DNA from: Adiantum capillus-veneris
Taxonomy: Eukaryota > Streptophyta > Polypodiopsida > Polypodiales > Pteridaceae
DNA length: 64,000 nucleotides
Direction: 5' to 3'
Assembly (NCBI GenBank): GCA_014529385.2
Contig: CM043952.1
Location: 62,976,370 to 63,040,369, forward strand
Part shown: positions 1-11,520 of the stretch, one piece after another
Layout of the letters: every line of letters begins with the position of its first letter
How positions within the stretch are numbered: the first letter of the stretch is position 1
Program-made: the position numbers and the translations under genes
Notes under the pieces: generated by a model
Database searches by the model: none
Seen by the model: the letters and a program-made list of their open reading frames with translations, nothing else
What the model was told of the DNA's origin: nothing

Positions 1-8
1 TCCAGGGA

Positions 9-2649
9 ATGAGACATGCGGGCCTTCAGAAGGATCTGCATATGATAAGGAGGATGACGCTAAACGAGTTGATCAAAGAAGCTCTTTATCTAGTGGATAC
101 TTGTGAGGCATACAAAGAAAAGGACATAAAGAGTCAAGGCGATGACACATCCTCTCAGGACAGTGTTTCACAAATAAGTGAGTCCATAGCCAAGCCAACG
201 GCACCTATTGATCAAGAAAAGCTTATCGACAACTTGGTCAAGAGGTTGATTCCTCTTGTAAGGTCTGATTCGGGAGAGCCGAAGTGGTGTGAAATTGAGA
301 GAAAATGGACGAACCATACGGGGGAAGAGTGCTATTATAGCATGGAAAATGCTAGGGAAAGGTATGTACAACCTGTTCTAGAAGCACCTACTCCACCTAG
401 ATACATTACGAGGAATGCGCCAGGACCAGTAGGAGTTTTAAGGCCACATCTTGTCTTAGGACAACAATCTCCGCTACTGCCAGGTGCTAGAATGCAGGTA
501 GACATGAGATACATGCCAATGATGGAAGCATAAAATAAACCAACGCCAGTACCAGCTACAATGTGGTATAGCAACCAAAGAGAGTACTACCCTTCGGAGA
601 AACAAAATGTGTGAGAAACACATGGAGTGGTGAGGCCGGTACAACCTCCACCTCCTGGGTTTCAATCGAAAGAAAGAAGGTATGAAATGGACGAAAGGAC
701 ATTGCGATTCATTGCAAATAGCGGCTTATTTAGGTCAAATCTTGCTTATAGCCAAGAGGAAATGCTAAAAGAATCTCCTCAACCAGAGACAGATTGTCAC
801 AAAAGTCGTGACAACCACTTGGTCAAACAATGTCCTCGTACGAAGATCACTGAAGTAAATGCTTATTGTCTTGAGTGTGGCATCACTCACTTGATCCCCG
901 ATTGCCCGAAAAAACCAAACCAAATCAGGAAAATCGCGACAAATGTATTAGGGATTGTTCAGCTACCTAGTAGCTCAGAAAATGAAAATGTCATACCAGT
1001 TCAAGTGGTTACGAGAGCACAAGCTCAAAAGAAAGCTGATGAGAATCCAGAGACAAAGAACACGGACAGTGACATGAGTCCAAAGAAAGATGATGGACCA
1101 AAGACAGACGCACCTAGTCAGAAAACCAAGAGTAAACGAAATAGTTGGAAAGCTAAAAAGACTAGGATGAAAGCACGCAGGGAACGAGAGCAAAAATCCC
1201 TAGCTGAGAAGCTTACCGAAGCTGAGGAGAATATAAAACAACATGAGGAAAAGGAGGCAGCTTCTCTTACACAGATGGTTAAACCTCTAGAAGAACCATC
1301 CACGAATGAGAAACTGAGAAGTGCTAGTTCAGGAGGATCTGTGTTGGCAGAGAAGGTTAATGAGACATTAGATGCCCTCTTGAAAGACTATGATGCGAGG
1401 CTCAAAAACAACCAAACCCAAGAACAAAGGTGGATGACATATCCCTATGCGGAACTAGAAAAGCAAAGGTTTGAAATGTGCAAGAAAATGATTCAAACAG
1501 CCCAAGCTTTACTAGAACCACCAATTGCAAAACCTGAGGATGTGATCCGTGTCATGCCTACACACGTAATCCCTCCAAACCAGGAACTAAAAGAGCCAGA
1601 TTCTAGTCATGAGCACAGACCAAAACTCAAAGACCCATCATTAGAACCAAGGATAGTGCTGAATACCACGGATAATTCTTCTGAGGGATTTCACCACGCT
1701 ATACCTGAGGATTGTAAAGAGATAGATGGTCTTGACGAATTGTGGAAACAAGTCAGAGAGGCCAATGAAGCCGATGACCTAAGAAGATGAGTAGACAAGA
1801 CTGGTGATGAACGAGGAGTGATTCTACCACCAATGGAGGAATTTGAGACTGGATCTCAAATGAATCTAAACGTGCAATCGTGTTGGGGTGACAAAGGATC
1901 TGTACAATCTATGGATAGTCAACCCCATTCGCTAAGAACACTACCGTCCTACATGGGAGAGTACGAGACCAAGTCAGAGGTGGTTGCAGTCCCATCAAAG
2001 AGACTGTCTCCCAACAAGGCCATCGATTCAAAGGGGCTAGTAGATATTCTATCTACCCCAGCCACTTGTACAATAATGAATAAGACGAAACATGTGGGCT
2101 AATGTGGGTAAATGTCTAGAGAAATTTGGTGTAAAAACCCCAATGACTCAAATCGAGGAAGGCATCAAAGAGCTTCAAATGCCTCAACTAAATACTAGGC
2201 CAGTGCCATTAAACAAGGTAGGCGAGTATTATGAGGGAGAAGATGGAAACACCACCCTTCCTATGGAATTCAATGGTGTAAAAACCATGGAAATCCTTGA
2301 CAGTGGAGCTGGTGTGGACATTGCAACCAAAGAGGTTTGGAAAAAATGGGGAAAACCTGCCTTGATATCCACACAAATGACCCTGCAGCTTGCAGACGGA
2401 CACAAGGAAAAGCCCGTAGGACTGCTAGAAAAAGTACTTGTTACTTCTTGTGGCATTGAATATGAACACACTTTTGCTGTTGTTGACTTTGGCAAGAAGA
2501 ACAACTATGACATCATTCTGGGAAGACCATTCATGCGACAATTGAAAATGGTCCAATATTGGGATTATGACCATATATACCTGAGACATATGGAAACCAT
2601 AACAAAGGTAAACTTGAGGGACCATAGCTATAGGGATGTGACTGGTTAG
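9..2649 (+). pseudogene. Gypsy-like gag-protease polyprotein remnant
   Basis: A retrotransposon gag-protease region. The frame opened at 9 runs to about 2102 with stop codons near 531 and 1788, then coding shifts by one base to 2092-2649. Two zinc-knuckle-like segments are visible near 800-905: a CX3..HX4C type (CHKSRDNHLVKQC) and CLECGITHLIPDC. A Lys/Glu-rich, probably coiled stretch follows (about 1020-1480). The aspartic protease lies at about 2270-2580: ILDSGAGVDIA carries the D-S-G catalytic triad and IILGRPFMRQ is the flap-distal ILGRP motif seen in plant gypsy proteases. The order of zinc fingers then protease is that of Ty3/gypsy gag-pro. No RT, RNase H or integrase follows in the next 2 kb, so it is 3'-truncated or non-autonomous. 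The beginning lies outside the window. Confidence 0.75.
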
Positions 2650-2801
2650 GGAAGCCTAAAGAACTGTGGATGTGTGGAGCTTCACAATGTGGTAGCTTGA
2701 AACGTGAGGAATGTATCCTAGAGCGAGTTATAGAGGATAGGGACTATATCCCAGAACCATTTCCTGAAGAAGAGTAAGAGCCTTTTGGATGGGAACACAT
2801 C

Positions 2802-3965
2802 TTGGCAACTCTGGACGTGTGCGCCGTGGAGGATGCTCCCACAACAAAGTTTTGTGATGAAAATGGCTATGATGTCGTTCCTTATTTTGCAGTGAGTGTA
2901 ATCCAGGAAAACAAAGAGAACCAGACATCAACAAGCTCTCGAAATAAGGAGCACACAAAGAAATGTGGAGAATCAAAAGATGAAGAAGACGACGAGTTCT
3001 ATGACTCTGTAGAACACTTCGAACTTCAAGAAGATCAACAACCTGGGAATCAATGTCATCGCTACACGAATAAAGTGCATCAAAAGTGGATTCCAAAGTC
3101 CTCGGTGAAGACACAGCCACCACAAGAATCCTCATACATGGCTCCTAATAAGGATGCAAAGACTCAGCTAGGAGGAATACGACCAGAGAAATGAACTAAC
3201 AATGCTCTAATCAATGGGCTAGAAAAGTCCTCCAAGAAACTACAACCCACGAGCAAACAAACAGTAACTTTCCACTACCAGCCAAAAAATCAAGGGAAAG
3301 TACAAGAAGTCAACCTTGCTGAGGATAGTAGCGATAGTGATGAATCTTACGACATCCCCTATCATCAACTCAGGCCATCACTAGCACCAACCCCTTCAGC
3401 AACAAAAACCATGACAGGTCAAAAGAACAGGACAACAAGTCAAAGCCAAAAATCTCGACAAATCTAGATACCAAAAAGCCAGATCGGTCAAAAACAGATA
3501 TGGATCAAGAAGACAAAGATCTCTAATGACAAATCACAAGATCCAACACCAAAACAAAAACAAGGAAAGCGTGCACGAACGGGTAAGAATACCACAAAGT
3601 TGCAAGCTTTCACAACTTAGATTTGGGCTCCAAAGAAGTTGATTCAAGCACAAAAAAGTCAGGAATTCATTTGGATTCCAAAACAACCACAGTATCAAAT
3701 TTCAAAGCCTAAATCCCGCCCCCAACCAAGCGTACAAGGTCTGAGGCAAAGACCACTGTTGACTCACACAACAAAAACCTGGATCCCAAAAAAGTCTCTT
3801 CAAACACAAACGAAGCACGGGCAAGTATGGGTTCCCAAACGAGCGTCAGCAACAAAACAGCCAATCATCGCAAAGAAATGGGTCCCAAAGAAGATCAACA
3901 AAACTGCTGTCAGTGCATCGCTGCTTGAATTCTTACAATTCTTCCTACGATTACATTACAGTTAG
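2802..3965 (+). pseudogene. Downstream frame with repeated W-x-P-K motifs
   Basis: This single frame of 388 codons is interrupted only by stops at 3192-3194 (TGA), 3465-3467 (TAG) and 3618-3620 (TAG). It follows the protease by about 150 bp and probably belongs to the same polyprotein. The product is Lys/Gln/Ser/Thr-rich and low in complexity. It contains eight variants of one motif: KWIPKS, xIPKS (its first residue replaced by the stop), IWIKKT, IWAPKK, IWIPKQ, TWIPKK, VWVPKR and KWVPKK. I recognise no enzyme. A basic region with regularly spaced tryptophans could bind nucleic acid, but that is inference. Related WVPK words occur between the gag zinc knuckle and protease of some plant copia elements, so it could be a gag-derived tail. 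Confidence 0.45.
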
Positions 3966-4699
3966 AAGAGAGCAAGTCTCTTCAATCAAGCAACGATACA
4001 GGAGCTTCAAAGACCATTACATTGCTTAGACTATACTTAAGTCTGGTGAAGTGAAGGAGAAGGTCCAAAAGACACTCACGTACTAAGCACTGTGAGATAC
4101 GAGTGGAGAAACTTCTACATCGAAAACCCTTCTTGGAAAGGTGGAAGCTATTGAGACATCTTTTGATGTCACATGTGCTACATTTATTCCTCGAAACACC
4201 CATCATCTCCTTCTTTCACATTGCATGCTTTTGTTGACAAATTTATCATATGCATATAGAGTGTCCCATAATTGGCACTTGCATCAGGCACTCTTTCCGT
4301 GTTTCACCCAAGCACTCACCTTTCATGAACATGTACTTCAAATTCAACTGCTCAACTCCAATAAGAGCGTATACCAAAGGCATTTTTTTCCCACCGGGCT
4401 TTTTCCCTTTGGTCATCCAAGTTTCAGACCCTAATCTAAAGACACCTATCACCATCCTCTTGTACATATTCCTTCTACATCAAAAATAAGGAAATGCTAC
4501 TCAAATCAATTGACAAATGAATTGGAGCACCTATTTCAGATCATAGCATACTTCTCCTCAATGGCGAGTCGAAGAATGGCCTACAATGACAAAGCTGTAG
4601 ACAACACTAACAACATGATTGCACAGGAACAAAGAAGTCCTCAATGACAAAGAGCAAACATAAGGGTAATCAGAGGATCTCAAAAGCTTGTCCCCATGA
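3966..4699 (+). other. Stretch with no recognised gene
   Basis: No coding region, RNA gene or clear repeat was recognised. Short ORFs of up to 97 codons overlap on both strands without family resemblance. It probably contains the 3' untranslated part of the gag-protease element and its junction with element B. Confidence 0.4.
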
Positions 4700-5832
4700 T
4701 AATGCGCATCGAATGCTCGGCACGGTTTTGAACCTCTAATTAGAATAATTAAGTCCTGGATTCAGCCTGACAGATAGACTTTGCATTGGAGTCCAAATTG
4801 GCCTAAAGAAGTTAAGGGTTTGGCCATACAATTTCTACAAAATCCTTACAAAGTTTTCATTGGCTCACAAGATCAGAAAGCCAATCACTCAATTCTACCG
4901 ATTGTAGAAGTTGTTTCTGAGAGTTTAGTTTAATTATTAAATTACCTAAAGCTCTCACAAAAGGCGAAAGGGAGACACATGTCAGAAGGCTATCACTTAT
5001 GCTGCTTAATAGCCATTGGCTTGACTTGGGGAGGTACAATGGGGAGCCTACAAGAGCAAATAGCAAGATGGCTCGCCCAAGAGAGAGAGGGGGCTGATTT
5101 TTGCAAGGAATTATCATACACACACACTCACACAATCTCATGTGTGAAGAAAGAGAAGACTATCTCTTCCCAAGCTTTAATGGAGAGCTCATCACCTACT
5201 ACAAGCTTGTGAGATAGAAGCTTACATTGACACACTCTTGGCTTGTGGATGCAAATCCAACCAAGAGCCAAGCTTCAATGCATGCTCATCTCCTATACCA
5301 AGCTAATTACTAAGCTAAAGCTATGCTAATATGAGTGATTATGTGAGGAGATGTACATCTTTCTCGTAAGATACTCCTTCTTCCTCTCAATCTACTCTCA
5401 TACCCTGCTAGCTCTCACCATCTTCGAAGGTGTGTGAGGTCTTGGGTATGAGAACGGGGATAAATAAAGTTGTGTTTGCTAAGTGTTTTTCTTAGTGCAT
5501 GAAGCTTTCATCTTCATTGCACTAGCTAGTCTTGAAGGAACACAGACAATTGTATTGTACAATGTCTCTCTTGATGGGAGAAACCATAATACAAAGCCTT
5601 TTGGAGGGGGGACCAGCTCCATGCAAATCCGGTCCTCAACTGTTGTCAATAGCTTAATTTCTCTCTCTTTTGAAAGTATTGTTGATGCTATCTAACTAGG
5701 TGTTATGCTTTTTGTTGCTCTCTCCACCCAAGCACTCTTGTAATTCTCATTAGGAATCTATTCTAATGAAATGCCCACTATGTTCATGCTAATTTTCGCT
5801 ACACATAAGTTTTTAGACCATTAGATGTTACA
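4700..5832 (+). repeat. 5' LTR of gypsy element B (start not resolved)
   Basis: This stretch is alignable by eye to the LTR of element A (48948-50515) but clearly diverged: both have a TTTAATTA-rich segment, a CA-repeat patch, the words AAATCCAACCAAGAGCCA and TCGAAGGTGT, and a GGGGGGACC..CTCC..ATCCGGTCCTCAA segment near the 3' end. It ends in ACA at 5832, directly before a primer-binding site. The left edge is uncertain because no matching TG start with a target duplication could be fixed. Confidence 0.65.
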
Positions 5833-5845
5833 TTGGTATCAGAGC
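5833..5845 (+). other. Primer-binding site, initiator tRNA-Met type
   Basis: TTGGTATCAGAGC directly follows the LTR end. It is the usual plant LTR-retrotransposon primer-binding site complementary to the 3' end of initiator tRNA-Met. It fixes the LTR boundary and the plus orientation of element B. Confidence 0.85.
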
Positions 5846-6249
5846 ACAAGGTTTCTCTTTTCTTGCTCAAGAAGGGAGGTCCTCAAGCTAGCTATAAATG
5901 GTTGGTATTATTAATTGCCTGTGAGTAAGTAGAATAGGGATTTTTCAGCCTTGCAGTGCGCTTGCCTTCGTGCAGTTAACGGGGCATCACCGTCGAGAGC
6001 TATGGTCTTAATAGTGGAGTCCTATGGGGCTTGCCTACGGCTTAACCACTATTGAGCTATTAGAAGCTTGACAGGAGCCGGTGTTGTTTTGGTGTCGAAA
6101 GACCCTCTCTTTTATTCCTTGCAATTAATGGTATTCGAGCCGCGGGTACAGTAGCTTGAGTGCTTTTTCTAAAGGGGTAAAGAGGAGTAGCAACTAGGGC
6201 TTGAAGTGCCAAAGTACACCTAAAAAGTTTACACCTAAAAGTTGTTAGA

Positions 6250-6960
6250 ATGGCTGACAATAGTAAAGAGAGTGAAATTAATGTTGATAACTTTGATTTT
6301 GCTCATGAGCAAGCTACTAATGATGCTTCAATGCTTGTTAACTACCTTGTTTCTAAGCTTCAACAAGCCATGGGCAATCCATCTCTCCAAAGCGAAGTGC
6401 AACGGTAGCTCCATGCTCACGGGATTCTCCAAGCTCATCACCATGACAAGAGAACACCTAGGAAGCCTCCTTGTGAGACTACCAAAAGAGGTCTCTCTCC
6501 GATTCGGGAAGAAGAAGAGAATCCCTATGAAGGGCTCAAGAATTTACTTCTTGATGATGCATCTCGTTCCCAAAGGAGAACTCAAGAGCCTCCATCGAAG
6601 GAACAAGAAAGAAGTGAGTCTCCTGCCACCTCGACGAAGATGGCTCCACGAAGACGGCGGGCTAAACGCTATCCATCACCACCAAAACAGAGAAGACCAT
6701 CACACTCTTCTCCACTCCATAATTCACAGAGGGATGATAAAAAGCAAGAGAAGAAAAAGGCGAGAAAGAGGACACCCTCTTCTCCATCTTCTTCATCCTC
6801 TTCCTCTTATGAAAGTGATGGTGAAGACAACGAAGATCAAGACAAGAAAAAGGCGAGAAAGAGGTCACCCTCTTCTCCACCTTCTGAAGAAAGTGATGGT
6901 GCAACCTTTGAACCATCAAAAAGAAGAGGCCATAGGATTTATTTTGGTTTATTTTGGTGA
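6250..6960 (+). pseudogene. Element B gag N-terminus with Arg/Ser-rich segment
   Basis: The frame begins with ATG at 6250 (MADNSKESEINVDNFDF) and runs to TGA at 6958, with one in-frame TAG near 6406. The same start occurs in element A at 44359, which identifies it as gag. The second half is strongly basic and serine-rich, with two direct repeats of KKKARKR followed by T/S-PSSP and acidic serine clusters, an RS-like composition. The capsid domain that A encodes further downstream is absent: around 6930 the sequence passes into repeat X, so the last dozen codons are probably fortuitous. Element B is therefore 3'-truncated. Confidence 0.6.
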
Positions 6961-7271
6961 GTTGATTTCAAGTATTAGATGTCTATAAACTCATGTGAGG
7001 GTATATGGTTAGTCAAACCGAACCGCACAAGCGTATATGAATAAAGTGGCTTTCTTTTTGTGTTATGGTTTGTTGTGTTAGTATCATATGGGTAAAGCGA
7101 TGTGATAGAGTGTTAGTCTATATTATGGATCTGAACTTGATGCATTGGTTTGAGGTCAAACACCTTCATTTTCATGTTATGTATGCTCCCAAAAATGGCT
7201 AAAAGTTGTTTTTTGCATATGTATGAAGTTATGGTTTATGGTCAACCTAAGGGTCGAAGTTGGGTCGAAGT
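6937..7271 (+). repeat. Repeat X, copy 1, left part
   Basis: Matches 35230-35281 and then 50516-50788, where it is interrupted by element A instead. Shared words include GGTTTATTTTGGTGAGTTGA and AACTCATGTGAGGGTATATG. The stretch stops at the CATTAGGA element and resumes at 13086. X may be an LTR or internal piece of an unidentified retroelement. One translated segment (LMHWFxVKHLHFHxMYAP) is conserved between the copies, hinting at ancient coding origin. Confidence 0.7.
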
Positions 7272-7460
7272 CATTAGGAAAAATATGAACCCTCTAGGGG
7301 CCCTTTGGGATTAAGGTTAATTAGAAGCTAGCCAATAGGAAGAGGGTGGTGGACACACTCTATACCCTCAAAAAAGTAGGGGGACAAGGTAGCCTTACAC
7401 CTCTTAATGGCCTCTTACCTAGTGAGAAGGTAAGGGAGGTGGCTAGGGGAAAGGGAGGGA

Positions 7461-7487
7461 GGGGGGGGGGGGGGGGGGGGGGGGGAG
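7461..7487 (+). repeat. Poly-G tract
   Basis: A run of about 26 G inside a G-rich patch of the CATTAGGA element, flanked by GGGAGGGA and AGGGGGGGA. It is followed to about 7740 by a T/A-rich stretch with CAAAAAATTTCAAAA-like words that partly mirrors 12690-12840. Confidence 0.9.
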
Positions 7488-7739
7488 GGGGGGACCACTT
7501 TGACCTTTTTTCCCCCACTTTTTGGCCCGGATTTAAAAATACACAAAAAATTTCAAAATTTCAAAAAAAAATCAAATTTCAAGTTTTCCCTCCTTAAAAG
7601 GTCCCCTAACCTATTTCATGGTCAAAAAAGTATTTTTGACCTCCAAAAGTAAAAAACGTGCACTAAAAAATTAATTTTTTTCAAAAAATTTCAAAACATC
7701 ATTTTCCACCCTCCAAAGTCTTTCCAAACCTATTCTATA

Positions 7740-9590
7740 GCTAAAAGTGATTTTCTCTCTCTAAAAACCCTTTTCCAAGCTCTCCATGGCTGCAACAACC
7801 ACATGCACCCCCTATAGTCCAACATTATCTCTCTACTAGCTTTCTCCCACTCCATTGTAGCACCAAGCAAGCTTCTTTCCCATCTCTTCCCCTTGCCCAC
7901 CACATAGTTCCACACCAAGCTAGCTCCTCTCCCTTGTCTCACCTCCATTACAGCATGAAACAAGATTCTCCTCCTTCTACTTTCATTCACTCGCACTACA
8001 TGGAAACCTCTACTCCCGAAGGTGGAAAAAGCATCAACTCACATGACTTGCATACCACAAGAACAGGAGGTGTGAATAGTGCATGGGCATTGCAAGGATT
8101 CATCTCCAACATAAAGATAGAATGGTGAGAAAACTACCCTTGTAGCTTACATTCAGAGCTTAAGATCATCTCCATCTTTAAGTTTATCATGCTGGAGGGA
8201 ATTAACCTCTTTATGGCTTTCAATGTTTAGGCTTCACACCTCATAACATTGGGTGTTGCTATTTTGTTGATGGCTTTGGTGCGCCATCTATAGTTTTGTA
8301 GCATGTGATTGAGTCTCACAATGTAAGTAAGTTGTGTTATCTATGGAGAGTTATCAAAGATTTTTCTTATAATTTATTCTTTGTATAGTTGTCATTAGAT
8401 TATTAGAATGATATCATTTTGTACTTTATAACTTTGTGCTCACATAATCTGTTGTTTACTTACAGAGTCAACTTGTTTTGAGAGGACATGAGCAAGCAAC
8501 CATGTGCAAAGATGGAAATCACCCTATTTTTGTTCCATGAGGAACCTTTCACTACCGTGTTAAAAGATTTTGATAAGAATAGTAGGATTTTTGTAGAATC
8601 TTGAACCAATAGGTACTCTCTAGGAGCTCTTAGAAAAGCCATCCCTATAGTACTACTATCTTGCCTAGTGTCATAGACACACAAATACTCGTGTATATGA
8701 ATCTCTAGATGAGAAAGACAAATACTTGTAAGAGAAGCCTAACAGCAACAACATTGTCTCCATTTGTAATTATTTTTATGAGGCTAGATTCCTCTATAAA
8801 TGCAATATAAATATTTCTTTTTGTTAAATGGTGTCGCACTGAGTGAGAGTATTTTATTTAGATTACTGGAGTTTCATACAGATTTGAGAAATATTGTTGA
8901 TTTTTTTGGATATTCTGATTTGTCTGTAAGATGTTTGAAGTTTCAAGTCTTAATCATTCCACCATGAAGAAATTCATGCAATATTTTGATTTCAGTTTAA
9001 TCACTAATGGTTATTCTTATTAAGTGGATCATAACCTTTGTCAAGATGTCCTCATTTGGGGATGTTGAATATATATCAATAGCAACATTTCAAAAGTTGA
9101 GAAAGCTAAATTCTTGCTTTCCAAAATGTTATTGTTTCCATACTATTCCTATGCCAAGCTTGACTTAGAGAAATGACAACTTGAGATGGAGGTGTAGATA
9201 TATAGGGGTGAATTATTATTGATTCTTGTTTCATCATATATATTATAAAGCGTTTGAGTTTCCACCTTTTTGAGTAGTGTTGACAAGTTTTTGGTATCAA
9301 ACCTCCTTAAATATCCCTATTCATTCGCTATTGGTAGCTATTTATTTGGTATTGTTAAAAATCATACCAATAGCTATCACCTTGTGAACTTAATTGTTGA
9401 ATTGCGGATTTGATTTTTACTATGTAGCTCATTTGGATAGAGAAAGTGTAAACATAAATTATAGATACATGCATTGTTAACATAGAAGATATGTATCACT
9501 CGAACCTATATAACTGCTAATCAAGAAACCTTTGGTCGGATACTATAACAATAGGGGTCACATGTGGTTTTAAATACCAAAGAAATGGCT
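7740..9590 (+). other. Interior of CATTAGGA element, no gene seen
   Basis: AT-rich sequence with only short ORFs on either strand (88 codons at most) and no recognisable domain. No RNA gene or clear internal repeat was found. It may be decayed transposon interior. Confidence 0.5.
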
Positions 9591-10974
9591 TAACCAAAAT
9601 ATTTCCAAGAACACGAGGTGAATACAAGGAAGTAAAAATTGGCTCCTTGTGTGGTTGATTTCTAGTGCTAAATGTTCTGAGTGCACAAAATTTGTGAGTC
9701 CTTTGACCTTGCGAGTTCACTAAAGTATATGTAACATAGCACATGTGTTCAACAGAAGGGAATTTATATTCTTGTAAAGTTACAGAAACATGTGTAGGTA
9801 AGGCCTATAAGGGCTACTTTCAATCCATTGTGGTGAACGGACATGATATAGGAAAATTTGACATAGTGAATACTCCGGACATCAAACACTACAACTCTAT
9901 CTCATGGCCATACATTAAAACAAAGCCCCTATTTGTCATTTTGAAGCCCTAGAGACCCTCAACAAGAGGGACCACAACGGCGCGTAGAATGCCCATCCAG
10001 GCACAAATAGGGACCAAGATATTTCCAAGAACAGGGGATGGACACAAGGAAGTAAAAAATGGTTGATAAGCATGATACAAGGTTTAGGTATCTACCATTT
10101 GGGGGGGGGAGGGGTTGCTATGAACACATTAAACTGCCCAGTTCTATCTCATGGACATGCATTAAAAAAATCTTGTACTTTTCATTTTAGGGGCCCAGGG
10201 ACCCTCAACAAGAGGGGCCACAAGGACGCGCAAACTGGCCATCCAAAAATTTTGGATGGCCAGTTTGCGCGCCCTTGTGGCCCCTCTTGTTGAGGGTCCC
10301 TGGGCCCCTAAAATGAAAAGTACAAGCATTTTGGATGGCCAGTTTGCGCGCCCTTGTGGCCCCTCTTGTTGAGGGTCCTTGGGTCCCTAAAATGACAAGT
10401 ACAAGCTTTTTTTAATGCATGGCATGATACAATGTTTAGCTATTTGCCATTGTGGGGGGGGGGAGTTTGCTATGAATACATCAATTTGCTCAACTCTATC
10501 TCATGGCTATGCATCAAAATTTTTGGATGGCTGATTTGTGCGCCCTTGTGACCAAATTTTGGATGGCTGATTTGTGCGCCCTTGTGGCCCCTCATGTTGA
10601 GGGTCCCTGGGGCCCTAAAATGACAAGTACAAGATTTATTTTTATGCATGGCATGATACAATGTTTAGCTATTTGCCATTGTGGGGGGGGGGGGCGGGGG
10701 GGGGGGGGAGAGTTTGCTATGAATACATCAATTTGCCCAATTCTATCTCATGGCTATGCATCAAAAAAATCATGTACTTGTCATTTTAGGGCCCCAGGGA
10801 CCCTCAACAAGAGGGGCCACAAGGGCGCGCAAATCAGCCATCCAAAAATTTTGGATGGCTGATTTGCGCGTCCTTGTGGCCCCTCTTGTTGAGGGTCCCT
10901 GGGGCCCTAAAATGACAAGTACAAGATTTATTTTTATGCATGGCATGATACAATGTTTAGCTATTTGCCATTGT

Positions 10975-11007
<33 letters not shown>

Positions 11008-11520
11008 GTTTGCTATGAATACATCAATTTGCCCAATTCTATCTCATGGCTATGCATCAAAAAAAGCCTGTACTTGTCATTTTAGGGCCCCAGGGACCCT
11101 CAACATGAGGGGCCACAAGGGCGCGCAAATCAGCCATCCAAAAATTTTGGATGGCTGATTTGCGCGCCCTTGTGGCCCCTCATGTTGAGGGTCCCTAGGG
11201 CCCTAAAATGACAAGTACAAGATTTATTTTTATGCATGGCATGATACAATGTTTAGCTATTTGCCATTGTGGGGGGGGTGGGGGGGAGTTTGCTATGAAT
11301 ACATCAATTTTCCCAATTCTATCTCATGGCTATGCATCAAAAAAAGCCTGTACTTGTCATTTTAGGGCCCCAGGGACCCTCAACATGAGGGGCCACAAGG
11401 GCGCGCAAATCAGCCATCCAAAATTTTTGGATAGCTGATTTGCGCGCCCTTGTGGCCCCTCATGTTGAGGGTCCCTGGGGCCCTAAAATGACAAGTACAT
11501 GCTTTATTTTTATGCATGGT
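9591..11520. repeat. Tandem array of long palindromes and G-runs
   Basis: A unit of about 290-300 bp recurs, with unit starts (GCATGGCATGATACAATG) near 10420, 10640, 10935 and 11233, plus degenerate copies from 9591. Each full unit has: a TTGCCATTGTGGGG.. segment ending in a G-run; GCTATGAATACATCAATTTG; then a near-perfect palindrome with arms of about 75-80 bp. The palindrome arms read GTCATTTTAGGGCCCCAGGG.. and meet at the centre CCAAAAATTTTGG. Complete palindromes lie near 10172-10325, 10770-10925, 11065-11222 and 11348-11505. One copy near 10515-10632 has lost its left arm. Confidence 0.85.
10684..10708 (+). repeat. G-run of palindrome unit
   Basis: About 24 G with a single C. The equivalent position in the next unit (10974-11007) is about 33 uninterrupted G, and in the unit after that a short run with one T. 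The run length thus varies from unit to unit at the same place. Confidence 0.9.

Noticed and set aside
4979-5212. 77-codon ORF in the element B LTR
   Set aside because: It lies in LTR sequence and is not kept in the homologous LTR of element A.
10503-11438. Several ORFs with similar proteins (CHFRAPGTLNMRGHKGAQISHPK)
   Set aside because: They repeat because the palindromic DNA array repeats; the same peptide appears on both strands, as expected of a palindrome.
9591-11520. CRISPR-like array
   Set aside because: The units are about 295 bp palindromes with near-identical content, not short repeats with unique spacers, and the context is eukaryotic.
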